Assembly (NCBI GenBank): GCA_028386065.3
Contig: JAKUCV010000897.1
Coordinates: 302,549-366,548, forward strand
Direction of reading: 5' to 3'
From: Turnera subulata
Taxonomy: Eukaryota; Streptophyta; Magnoliopsida; Malpighiales; Passifloraceae
Length of the DNA: 64,000 nucleotides
Within the stretch, counting starts at the first letter, position 1. Each line of letters starts with the position of its first letter. The notes under the pieces were generated by a model, which was not told where the DNA came from, did no database searches, and worked only from the letters and a program-made list of their open reading frames with translations. Positions 23,321 to 33,517 of the stretch are shown piece after piece. A program made the translations under genes and the position numbers.

Positions 23321-24260
23321 AGAAAAAGAAAAGAAAAGAAACAAACAATCAAGCCACCAAGACGACGTGGTCGTCATCATCAATACCATACCATTACTTT
23401 TCCTTCTTTTCTCACGCATAAACCACCACCACCATCATCAACTTCCACACCACAAGCAACACCGCCAGGACCCGTACCTCCTTTCATTGCCACCTTGTTC
23501 GTCGCTTTGTCGTCACCGTCTGCAGCACTGCCAAGTTCCTGCAAGTAGCAGATAACGTGGAAGTAGAACCCACTAACAGTTTTCCAGAGGAATACAACAA
23601 TTAAGGTGAGGATGGATAAACTGTAGTATATTGCCTGTAATATTGTGTTGCTGTGAGTTGCTTGTTGAAACTATGTAATTAATTATTGTGCTTTGGTTGT
23701 GTTGTTGTGATTTTGATTACTGTGACAACCTGTGGGACTTGTTGGGATGCTTGGTTTTCCAAAGGGGCTGTGAGGCCGAGAGCCTGCTCGGAAACTAAGA
23801 TCATGGAGTTGATGAAATAATAAAGATAAATTGTGAAAATACGACTTAGACATTCAGATGTCACGTGGAAGGTAGAGGTACGACTGGGTGGTAGCCGCTT
23901 GTGTTCTATGTTTTGTTGAGGGGCTTGGGATCCTCTCGACCGATGAGCTTGTTTTCTCATGATTTCTTTTTATAAGTTTATTTGATTTCTTTTTTTTCTG
24001 ATGTTAGAAAAGTATCCCAGTCGACTACCGGACTAATCTCTCCCCGTGGCTCAACACGTCACCCGTGTGAGGTGGGACTACTTTCAATAACACAGTTTCC
24101 ATACACCGACTTCCACCAGGACTCGAAATCTGGACCTTGGGGTTTAAGGGGAATGCAATATGCCTTACCACTATAACTAATGCTAATTGGTAAGTTATTT
24201 GATTTAATAGGGAGTGGTATCTACCAAGTACGACCAATACTTATCACGTGACAGGGGCTT
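22745..24260 (+). mobile_element. Ty3/gypsy LTR (3'), truncated at right
   Basis: It begins TGTAACAACCCGG after the polypurine tract and aligns with the LTR at 10292-12081 until about 24260 (cttatcacgtgacagggg), where homology stops before the terminal part. It carries an (AT)n microsatellite (23268-23314) and a SINE at 23989-24190. ORFs at 23029-23421 and 23367-23555 come from microsatellite and LTR sequence. Confidence 0.75.
23989..24190 (-). mobile_element. tRNA-derived SINE (Au-like) in an LTR
   Basis: On the minus strand it starts with a tRNA-like head (A-box-like ttagttatagtggtaagg, B-box-like gatttcgagtcctgg), then gagccacggggagagattag and gactgggatac, and ends in an A run (T run on plus at 23990-23998). 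It is flanked by taagtttatttgattt (23973-23988) and taagttatttgattt (24191-24205). The related LTR has only one copy of this site (11449-11466), so the empty and filled sites are both visible. About 200 bp, full length or nearly so. Confidence 0.85.
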
Positions 24261-24289
24261 GGGAGAACTAAAAGAGAAAATATATGATA

Positions 24290-25068
24290 AACCATAACGG
24301 TTTTAGAAAGAACAGAAATGATTATCAACTTAACGTCAGCCTTATAATTATAGCTTTCATGAGAGTTAGATCTTATCAGCTATAAAACTTAACAACCTAA
24401 GGCCGGAGTGATAATGTCTTTAATGAGAGTTCCATTCTTATCAATCTTCTCCTTTATAGTGAAGTGATGGGTTTTTATGAGAATTTAAATCTTATCAGCT
24501 ATAAAACTTAATAACCTAAGGCTAGGGTGATAATTTTTTTAATGAGAGTTGAAATCTTATCAGTCTTTTTTTTTATATAGTGAAGTGATAGTTTTTTTAT
24601 GAGAATTTAATCTTATCAGCTATAAAACTTAACAACCTAAGGCCGGGGTGATAATTTTTTTTTATGATAAAAATCTTATCAGTTTTTTTTTCTTTATAGT
24701 GTAGTGATAGTTTTTTATGAGAATTTAAATCTTATCAGCTATAAAACTTAATAACCTAAGGCCGGGATGATAATTTTTTTTAATGAGAGTTGAAATCTTA
24801 TCAGTCTTTTTCTTTATAGTGAAGTGATAGTTTCTTATCAGAATTTAAATCTTATCAGCTATAAAACTTAACAACCTAAAGTCGGGGTGATAATTTTTTT
24901 AATGAGGGTTGAAATCTTATCAGCTTTTTTTTTTTTATATAGTGAAGTGATAGTTTTTTTATGAGAATTTAAATCTTATCACTATAAAACTTAACAACCT
25001 AAAGCCGTGGTGATAATTTTGTTTAATGAGAGTTGAAATCTTATCAATCTTTTTCTTTATAGTGAAGT
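24290..25068. repeat. ~120-bp satellite array, left part
   Basis: A unit of 119-122 bases containing cttatcagctataaaactta, acaacctaaggccggggtga and a T-run is repeated about six times; aacctaag occurs near 24394, 24513, 24634, 24753, 24873 and 24995. Each unit holds two half-similar parts, each with cttatcag. The array is cut by a solo LTR at 25069 and resumes at 28760. Confidence 0.85.
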
Positions 25069-28000
25069 TGTAACAGCCCGGGTAAAATTTTTGATTTTTA
25101 CCGGGACTGTAGAAGTCGTTTTACCGTGATTTACTGTTGAATTAATCTCGGGTAATTAATTCGAGGTAAATCGGTAGTCGTTTTTCGAAACCGAGAATTT
25201 TCCCGCGCTCGGGAGTGTCTTTCTAACTAACCGAGCCTCGGTTTCCAGTTCCGAGACTTGGTCGACGCTCGGGAGAATTAATCGGACTTTCCGAGCCCAA
25301 GTTGTATTTTTTGACTCGGGACGGGATTTGTCGGAAAGACGGGAGTATCCCTGCGTTTACGAGATTCCGACGCGAGAATCCGGACCGGCCGAATGAGGCT
25401 TGCCCGAAGCCACTCTTCCTTCTCCTCTTTCCGTTCTCTTTCTCTTTCCCGGTTACGTTTCTTCTCCTCTTTCCCGGGTCTTCCTTCAGCCGCGCGGGCC
25501 CCACCTCTCTTCTTTCTTTTCTTTATTTTCCTCCCCTTCCTTTCTTTTCTCTTTTCTTTTCTATTCTTCTCCATTTTCCTTCCTCAGCCGCCATGTCCCG
25601 TGACCACTTACCCCTCCACCACTCTCTTGTCCTTTCTTTCCTTTTTCCTCTTTAATTTCTTCCTTTCCACCCGTGAGTAGCACCCCCACTCTATCTTCTC
25701 CTTACTCTCCTCTCTCTTTCTCCTCATCTTCCTCTCTCTCCCACGCTCCTCCCCTGCAACCTTGTCTTTCTTTCCCTTTCTCTTCCCCTTCCTCCTCTCC
25801 TCCCCTGTACCGCCGACCTGAGACCACCCTCCACAAACCCAACCATCACCATCCCATCCCCATCTACTCCTCCTCGTTGTCTCCACCCTCGCCGGCAGCC
25901 AAGCGACGACGCTGCCGCCACGACAAGCTCGGCGTCATCGCGGGACAGAGCTCAAGTCTCCACCACCGCCCGATCTCCTCTCCCTCTGCCTCTGACGCGT
26001 CGCCGGCCAGACGAGGAGAGCCACCCGAGACTTCCTCTCCTCTGCGTCCTCTTCTTCTCCTCCCTTCCGTGCCGCTGCCGCTGCCTGCAGCCACGCCGCC
26101 CGTTGCCTTCCTTCCTCCTCAGCTGGGAACCGCCGCCGACGAAGCCAAGGCTGGGTGAGTCTCTGGCCACACCTCTTCTCCTCTTCCCCATCTTTAAACG
26201 ATTTGAGTTAATTGATTGATTGGGTTGTTTTGCTTGTGGTGCTGTGGACGTTGGTGGGTGATTGGCGGAATGAGTAGTTTTGATTGTGGGTTGTGATGGT
26301 GGTTGATGGATGGTCGATTGGTGGGGTGGATGAGATGTTGATGGCGAGTTACTCTCGAGGCTTTTGTGCCGACGTTGGACGAAGACTGGAGTGTGGGGAT
26401 TTCTGTTTGGGAACGTTCTGCCGTGAACAGTACCGGCCGGAATCCGGCGAGGTTCCGGCAGCCTCGGGAATTTTCCGGCGAGCCCGGAAACCGACCTTTG
26501 GGTAATTCCTTGGACTCATATTATACCTTGGCGCGGGTTTGGGCTCGGTTTGCACACGGACTCGGAAACGGGCCGAACGTGCGGAGGCCCATGTTACCGT
26601 GACATATATGCATTTGACGGACTTAATAACGAAACCGATAGATAAGAGAAATACGTGGACGAATTATATAAGTAAGAGGTTAATGATATAAACTATGGAT
26701 TAAAACGACTTGATTTTGGATTTAACTACGTACTCGTAAGTCTAATATATACAACCCGCACATGATTTATTTTATGGCCACATTATGCTTTTATTTAATT
26801 TCTGATGAACCGGAATTATGATAGTGGCAGTGTTATTTTGATAAAATATTATATCAATTATATTATTCCATCTAAAGATTTTATTAGTATAAGCTATATT
26901 AATTTAACGTAGTACGTACGTGTGTTATATTATATAACGAGTTCTGATAATATTATTATCTTTACCCCATTTATAATTATCGGTTATATAACGATGCATG
27001 AATTTATAAATAATACTTTACAACATTATGATACGGATAATTTATACCATATACCGTCTTTGTAAATTAATTTCCGATGACACTATTCCCATGTAACAGT
27101 TTTACTATCGGAAATATTACAAGTATGATTATTATTGTGTACTTGACGATTTCACTACTTTAATTATTACAACCGATGTTTACACGGTATTATTTTGGGA
27201 AAGATTGTATTATAAAATGCTATCTACTTTATATTACGATATCGGCTTGGACGCTCGGGATCGGTTTTGATTTGAAACAGATATGTTTGATATAACCACT
27301 TGAAATATTAATCGGTTAATTACCACCAAGTCGGATGAACTGTTGGGTAATAAGATAATTATGGAAATACTAAAATGAACAGATAAGCCATAAAATAATT
27401 CTTAAACCGGTATCATGCATAATCATTTTGTTGTGCATTATAAGTGATTATTGTGTTCCTATATGTACATATAGGGTATCGGGATTTGACCGGATAGCAG
27501 TTTCAGAGACATACCAGGTGAGGATGGATAAACCTTGATATGTGCCCGTAATACTGTGTATGTTTTGATGTTTGATTGAACCGTTGAAATGATCCTTGTA
27601 GTTATTTGATTGCCATGATTGTTGTTGCTGTTGCTGGGCTGTGTGGATTGATCATGTGGATACTGTGAATAATTGTTGTACTGTTAATTGTGTGTAATTA
27701 GTGATATGAAATTGCGGATTGGTTGAGCTTGAGAAATAATTGTGATGATTATGACTGCTGTGATGTTGTTGTTAATGTTAGACTGTGTTATTGGATTTGT
27801 GATATTGAGTAGAGGATAATGATGAACTGGTCAATGTGGATAATTGGGAAAAGAATAATGAGTATTGGAAACGGAACTGAAACTGAAAGTGAGATGATGA
27901 TATAATTGTCACTTGGAAAGTAGTGGTACGACTAGATGGTTAGAGACTAATTCTGTGGTGTCTTGCTAGAGGGTTTGTTGGTTGGGGTGTTGACCCCGGA

Positions 28001-28759
28001 TTTGTGATATTGGGATGTTGATCCCGGATTTGTGATATTGGGATGTTGATCCCGGATTTGAGATATTGGGATGTTGATCTCGGATTTGAGATATGGGGAT
28101 GTTGATCCCGGATTGTGGTGGGGCCTGGCATCCAGAATTAGTTAATAACCAGGTACGACCCTAGCTTGTCCAGTGACGGGGCCCGGAAGATAAAATTGGT
28201 AATAAAAATTAATAAGTATTCTTTGAGTCTTGGCTTGATATGATTTAGTAGATTCCTCTGTCGTGTTGTTTGTGTTGGTTACCTCTGTTGTGTTGTTTGA
28301 GATGTAGTCCACTGTTATGTTGTTTGTGATAGATTCATCTGATTTGATGGTTGCATTACTTCGAAAGTATTGCGGTTGAATATATCACTGTTTATCTTTC
28401 GTCGGTGAGCGCTTCGGACTCACCCCTCGCCTGCGGGGTTTCATCCCGTAGGATGAGATGTTTGTTGTACAGGCTTGGTGCATTCCAGACAGGCTGCGGC
28501 GTTATCCCTTGGACGGGCTTGGATCCATAGTTTGCATGTGTCGCATACAGTGTTAGTGAGTTATTTAAGTCTTCCGCTGTGCAATGTTTTCGCTATTATT
28601 GGGCCATTGGGCCGGATTTGTTACTTATGTTGTTTTATTATTTTGGGCCGTTGGGCCGAGTCATGGTTGTCTACACTGTATGCTGGCCTTGTTGGGCTGG
28701 GTTGTCACAGTTCCGGCACGTGTTTACTGTGTACGGTAAATACGGGTCGGGGCGTCTCA
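25069..28759 (+). mobile_element. Solo LTR of Ty3/gypsy element, 3.69 kb
   Basis: It starts TGTAACAGCCCGGG and ends cgggtcggggcgtctca, with the 5-bp duplication gaagt on both sides (25064-25068 and 28760-28764). No internal region remains, so it is the product of LTR-LTR recombination. It holds a CT-rich block (25400-25830), a TTCCGGCGA cluster (26430-26480), a long AT-rich stretch (26600-27470) and a 28-bp minisatellite (27983-28116). Near 28430 it shares ggggtttcatcccgtaggat with the LTR at 10292. The many overlapping ORFs (25223-26602, both strands) follow from base bias and are not genes. Confidence 0.85.
27983..28116 (+). repeat. 28-bp minisatellite inside the solo LTR
   Basis: About five tandem copies of a unit containing gggatgttgatcccggattt and tgagatatt. 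The minus ORF at 27940-28131 is this repeat translated. Confidence 0.8.
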
Positions 28760-28880
28760 GAAGTGATATTTTTTATGAGAATTTAAATTTATCAGCTATA
28801 CAACTTATCAACCTGAAGATTTTATAGTGAGGTGATAGTTTTTCAATGAGAGTTTAAATCTTATTAGTTTTTCTAATAAA
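28760..28880. repeat. ~120-bp satellite array, right part
   Basis: After the solo LTR the satellite resumes (gaagtgatattttttatgag, then aatttaaatttatcagctat) for about one decayed unit. The 28881-29061 stretch beyond it holds nothing recognisable. Confidence 0.75.
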
Positions 28881-29416
28881 AGGATAATCTGAATATAAAT
28901 CTAAATACAATTACTTATAATTATAGCCACATTTGTTTTTATTGTTTATAAATATACTTGAAAACCTCGGTAATATAGAAATTTCTCCTCTATGTCAAAC
29001 ACTAAAGATGGATGATGTTTGGCTTGGCTTTACATAATAGATAATATAATATAGATAGTAGCACTACAAAAACGCGTGGATTGCGGCTTTTTAATAGCGG
29101 CGGTCGCAACGAACCCCGCAAATGATACAAATTGCAGCGTAAATAGTAACCGCCACAAGTTGTTTCATTTCGCGGCGGATCTTTTTTTCTTTGCGGGAGT
29201 TTTTAAGGCCGCAATTTGTTATGAAATTTTTGATTATGTATTACAAATGAGCGCCGCAATCTGCAAATACCAAGGATCAAAAATAGTGTCGAGGACACTT
29301 CCTCTCTCTCAAACAGAAAGGGGGAAGAAAAATCACTCATTCTCCCTCAAATCGCGAACCCTAACCAGCAAACCGCCTCTGCCATTCCACTCCACTGTAT
29401 ACCACAAATCGCCGCC

Positions 29417-29701
29417 ATGCTCCGCCTCCTCCTTCGCCTTCCTCTCCATCATCCTCCCCAAATCATCGTTGCTTCTTCAACCACCGTCGGTTCCTCCTCT
29501 TTCTTCACCGCCACACGTCCTCCTAGTAACCGCCTCCACCATCTCTCTCCCTCAACTTACTGCCGCCACCGTCGCACAAGGAACCACCGCCGCCTCCTTC
29601 CTTTCCCTCTCTCTTCCACGTTCTTCTCCTTCGAAGAACACAAGGAGGAGGAGCCGAGCGAACGGACATGTGTAGGGACCTGCGCCACCGTCGCTTGGTA
29701 A
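29417..29701 (+). pseudogene. Captured gene head within CACTA element
   Basis: A leader with ctctctc runs and gaaccctaacc (telo-box-like), then ATG in a good context (cgccgccatg) opens a 94-codon frame starting MLRLLLRLPLHHPPQ. The composition is basic, serine- and proline-rich. A possible splice donor (gtaagc at 29698) sits just before its stop. It could be the first exon of a captured plant gene, perhaps organelle-targeted. No family is recognised. An alternative longer frame (29076-29675) begins inside the subterminal repeat and is less likely. Confidence 0.35.
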
Positions 29702-30238
29702 GCAACGCCGCTGACTCCTCTCTTTCTTCTCATTTCTTCCTCCGCGTCATCTCTGTTTTTGCCATTTTGATTTGCGTGGAGTTTAACCTGCTTTTCTTGT
29801 GTGTTGCTGGTGGTTTGTTAATGGCGGACTCAGGTGCAAGTGTGTTGTTGGTGGTCAGTGCCACGGTGGATTAATTCTTGCTGTGAGGTTTTCAGGACTC
29901 GGTTTGCCTGATGTAATTCCTCGATCTTTTCCCCTTCAATTTATTTTTTCAATTCAGATCAAAACACTAGTTTACTACTAATAACAGAGTTGCTTAAATT
30001 TGGTCTTGTTTATATTACTCCTGCTACTTACCTGGTAAAATGATTCTCTCAACGAGCCAAGCTAATTGAATTTTGAAGCCAATTGAAAGATGGGAAACAA
30101 ATGTTTGATATGTTACCGATGTGTGTTGATGAGCAATTGGCCGACATTGCTCCTATTCATGTTCACTGCAAGTTATCATGCGCTCTCATGCATCTTTTGA
30201 GGCTACTAACAATTATGAATGTGGCAGTTCTTCTTGCA

Positions 30239-31243
30239 TAGAGAGCCAGAGGGAAGCAGCTCTGTCTTTGGGTCAATTTGCTACTGATTCTGATTGTAAG
30301 GTAGATTTCAAAATCGTAGGCATTTCTAAGATATTAGTTTCAGAACTATAACTTTGAGGCTACATATAATGGTCCATTGCAGGTGCATATTGTTCAAAGA
30401 GGAGTTCTCCGGCCATTGATTGATATGCTGGATTCCTCAGATGAGCATCTGAAAGAAATGGCAGCCTTTGCACTTGGGAGATTGGCGCAGGTTCTAGTTT
30501 CTTCTATTACTGTCTCTTCATGCTTTATGTAGTTTAGAAGCCCTTGTAGCAACAAAGATTTTATTTTGTGAGATAATTTTTGAGCAAGTCATCTTTTGCT
30601 TGGACAAGCTCTCCTTCAGAAGGATGAACCTATGTTGGTCATTTGCTTTGAGAATATAATCATCCATCCTATGTAATGATGAAGATCTGACTGTTGGAAT
30701 ACTGTGAAAAATTGAGTTTACTTTTTGCATGGTTCAAAGGAGAGTTCTGCATTTTGCTGATTGTGTGCTCCTCCAGAAACAAATTTTGTGTTAAAACTTG
30801 GTCCTTATTGCATCTGAATGGTTTCCAAAGGTAAAAGGCATGCAATGACATTTTACTGTACGGTGACAAGGAAATCCATGTTTGTTTTGTACAATGTTAA
30901 ATGGACCTTCATTATCCTATTTGATTTTATAGTTTTCTATGCTTAAGATAGGCATAACCAAGTTGGCATTGCATACAACGGTGTAATAGTGCCTTTACTA
31001 AAGCTTCTCAAGTTGAAAAATGCATGTTTGCAACATAATGTTGTGTTTACTCTTTATGGCCTGGTGGATAATGAGGTATGGGCTTACGGTTAATTGTGGT
31101 TCTTTGTGGTTTGAGGTCAATTCATATTGCAGCTAGTATATTCTTTAGCAGCACCTTAACTTGCATTGTTTATTATGTAGGATAACATTGCCGATCTAAT
31201 CAAACTTGGAGCTTTCCAGGAACTTTTGGATGGAAACTTCTAG
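30239..31243 (+). pseudogene. ARIA-like armadillo-repeat gene fragment (captured, decayed)
   Basis: ARIA is an ARM-BTB protein that binds the transcription factor ABF2 in abscisic-acid signalling. Four exon pieces are readable with introns retained: about 30241-30300 (QREAALSLGQFATDSDCK), 30383-30490 (VHIVQRGVLRPLIDMLDSS then KEMAAFALGRLAQ), about 30949-31075 (HNQVGIAYNGVIVPLLKLL then FTLYGLVDNE) and 31181-31243 (DNIADLIKLGAFQELLDGNF then stop). Borders keep AG or GT for most. These cover about three armadillo repeats. The rest of the ARM region and the BTB domain are absent, and the last piece ends at TAG. Retained introns show the capture was from DNA, not mRNA. Confidence 0.8.
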
Positions 31244-31736
31244 AGGAGAGTGTGCTTATTATTTTCCACAAGGTCAGATGGAGTAGGTAATTTGGATTTG
31301 GCCGTTAACTGTTAAATATGATGATATTTTTATATATTCTGTTTGTGGTTCTATAAGTCATGGTTGACTTAAAAGAATGTTTTTTCTCTTCTTACACAGC
31401 TTGAAGCTTCAATGAATTAGGGAGTAGAGCAACAAATGCGCTCTTTCAATCTTCCATGTCAAATTCTTTATAAAGTGGTTAATGTTCAAGGCAGTTGGTG
31501 CAGCGGTCACTAAAAAACCGCCACAATTTGACTTTTATATACGGCGGTTTTGCAGAACGCCGTAATTTGCACAAAAATCAAATTGCGGGGGTCAAAACTG
31601 CCGCAATTTGTTCCAAAAAAACGCCGCAATTCGCGCTCTTTTTTGTAGTGTAGTAGTGGGATGTTTTTAGAAAATTAAACTTTTATTTAAGATTTTTTCA
31701 ATTATTTTCTCCGTGTGAAACAAGGATATCGAACTA

Positions 31737-32020
31737 CTCCCTCTGATCTACAATAGATGACGTTTAAGGTATTTGCACTCCCTTTAAGGGAAGCATTAAA
31801 TAGATCTATTTTCATTAAATTTTGATATTTAAATTACTAATCTATCCTTTTTATTCTCCTAAGAAATAAAAGCATGGGTAAATAAGGAAGTAGTTAGGAA
31901 GTAGTTGGTTAATTAAATATGGGTAAATATGGAAAAAAAAAATTTAATGCTTGCTAAACGTCATATATTCTGAAACAAAATTAAAAGTCTTAAGCGTTAT
32001 CTATTGTGGATCAGAGGGAG
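31737..32020. mobile_element. Stowaway-like MITE (Tc1/mariner)
   Basis: Ends CTCCCTCTGATCTACAATAG and CTATTGTGGATCAGAGGGAG are inverted repeats bordered by TA on both sides (31735-31736, 32021-32022). The interior is AT-rich without coding potential. Length 284 bp fits the class. Confidence 0.85.
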
Positions 32021-32245
32021 TAATTTGGTAGGTATAACATGTGTATAGGAAAGCATGAAGAGTGTCATCGGCTTACCAATATAAACGGGCTTTGAAAGAT
32101 AATATAGGCTTAAGTTGTATGCCGTATTTTAGCCCAAGAGCATTTAAAGACTCGTGGGAAATTAGCCTAATAATTCAGCCCAAGGTATTGTGATTTTGAC
32201 AAGTGTAAACAAGAAATACCTAGAGTACATAATAAGCCTAACAAT

Positions 32246-33517
32246 GGGTCAATTATATTTTTGATCCTTGTGTTTATCGATATGGATATTTTTCATCTTT
32301 GTGTTATAAAATGGACATTTTTCATCCTTGTATTAATTTTTTGGGAATTTTTTCATTTTTATCCAATTTTCTGAAAAGAAAATGCTGATGTGTCAATTTA
32401 AAAAATTGACACGTCAGCTATGTGGGCCCAAATTAAATTGAAAACACCTAACCCAAATCACACCGTCCGATCCGTTTTCGCCCACGAGTTTTACCCGTTT
32501 CTCAATTATCCAATTACAAAAACACCCCAAAAATAATCCAACTCCTCAAAAAAAAAAAAAAAAGAAAACAAATAACACACCCACACAACAACCAGACGTC
32601 ACCGTTTTGGCCATCACCACACCTTCATCTCTAAAGCAAACTCGCCGATGTCTTGAGATGGGCGGCGGGGTAAGGGCGGATGTACATGCGATGGACGTCG
32701 GTGGGAGGGAGGAGGAGGAGGAAATGCTTCTCTCCCGAGACGACGGCGTAGAGGTTCCTTGTGGAAGGATGTCTCCGAGAGGTGGTTGCCGATCCAGAGG
32801 TTGACAGCGTCGGGGGAGCAGCGAGGGCTTTGGTGGGCTAGGGGACGTTGGGGTCGCAATCGGCGGCGAGGCCGGAGCACTCGGTGTGGAAGCAGTCGTT
32901 CTGGTGCTGCAAGTAGGCGATGGCGGGGTGGCCGCGGCCGAACCGGACGACGAGGTCAAGGGCACGAGGGAAGGGGACGCGCTCCACGTGTGCAGAGGCA
33001 AAGCAGAGGGACGACAAGTTGTCATCCTTGTTGTGGTCGCGATGGAGAAGGCTACGATGGAATCGGCGCGACCGTTAAGGGTGTGGTAGTGGGAGACGAG
33101 GGAGTTGGAGAGGGAGCGGGAGAGGTAAGGAAGGTGGGGCCAGTGAGAGAGGGCCGGCCAACGGGAGATGGCGTTGGAGATGTGCAGGGCTTGTGTTATT
33201 TGTTTTTGTTATTTTTTTAGGAGTTGGATTATTTTTGGGGTGTTTTTGTAATTGGATAACTAGGAAACAGGTAAAACCCGTGGGCGAAAACGGGTTGAGC
33301 GGTGTGATTTGGGTTGGGTGTTTTCAGTTTAATTTGGGCCCACATAGCTGACGTGTTAATTTTTTAATCGACACATCAACATTTTCTTTTCGGAAAATCA
33401 GAGGAAAATAAAAAATGTCCCAAAAAATTAACACAATGATGAAAAATGTCCTTTTGTAACATAAGGATGAAAAATGTCAAATCGATAAATACAAGGATAA
33501 AAAATATGATTGACCCA
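32246..33517. mobile_element. Pack-MULE carrying a JMJ32-like fragment
   Basis: Long terminal inverted repeats of about 320 bases (32246-32560 and 33205-33517): the left reads gggtcaattatatttttgat, the right ends aaaaatatgattgaccca, and both contain ggggtgtttttgtaattgga in opposite senses. Flanks are cctaacaat (32237-32245) and cctaataat (33518-33526), a 9-bp duplication with one change. The second copy of the flanking DNA at 56990-57010 shows the uninterrupted site cctaataat. The GC-rich interior (32580-33190) is gene-derived and on the minus strand. Confidence 0.85.
32600..33130 (-). pseudogene. JmjC-domain (JMJ32-like) gene fragment inside Pack-MULE
   Basis: JMJ32-type proteins are Fe(II)/2-oxoglutarate oxygenases of the JmjC family. 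Reading the minus strand across frames gives LSSLCFASAHVERVPFPRAL, AIAYLQHQNDCFHTECSGLA, DAVNLWIGNHLSETSFHK, NLYAVVSGE, the HFLLLPPTDVHRMY-equivalent region in a shifted frame, and GEFALEM. The order matches plant JMJ32. About 11 bases are missing just after SFHK, compared with the expected HKDHYENLYA, which removes the metal-binding Asp of the HxD motif and shifts the frame. An in-frame stop follows the DPNVP segment. The fragment is intronless and non-functional as an enzyme. Confidence 0.8.

Larger units (their letters stand above)
29062..31650 (+). mobile_element. CACTA element carrying captured ARIA-like gene pieces
   Basis: Termini are CACTACAAAAA and TTTTTTGTAGTG with a 3-bp TAG duplication (29059-29061, 31651-31653), as expected of the CACTA/EnSpm superfamily. 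Both subterminal zones (29075-29260, 31500-31640) are packed with gccgcaattt / ccgccacaa motifs in both orientations, the usual transposase-binding repeats. No transposase is present, so it is non-autonomous. The interior (29280-31270) holds a gene-like head and armadillo exons with introns. Confidence 0.8.

Noticed and set aside
23029..23421. 130-codon ORF with YIYIYI repeats
   Set aside because: It spans the (AT)n microsatellite of an LTR.
25223..26602. Dense overlapping ORFs on both strands, up to 161 codons
   Set aside because: They lie in CT- and GC-rich parts of a solo LTR with exact target duplications. Base bias keeps both strands open and no domain is visible.
24290..28880. CRISPR-like array
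   Set aside because: Units are contiguous ~120-bp satellites without unique spacers, in a plant nuclear context.
32759..33220. 153-codon plus-strand ORF in the Pack-MULE
   Set aside because: The plus frame is glycine/arginine-rich shadow; the JmjC homology is on the minus strand.
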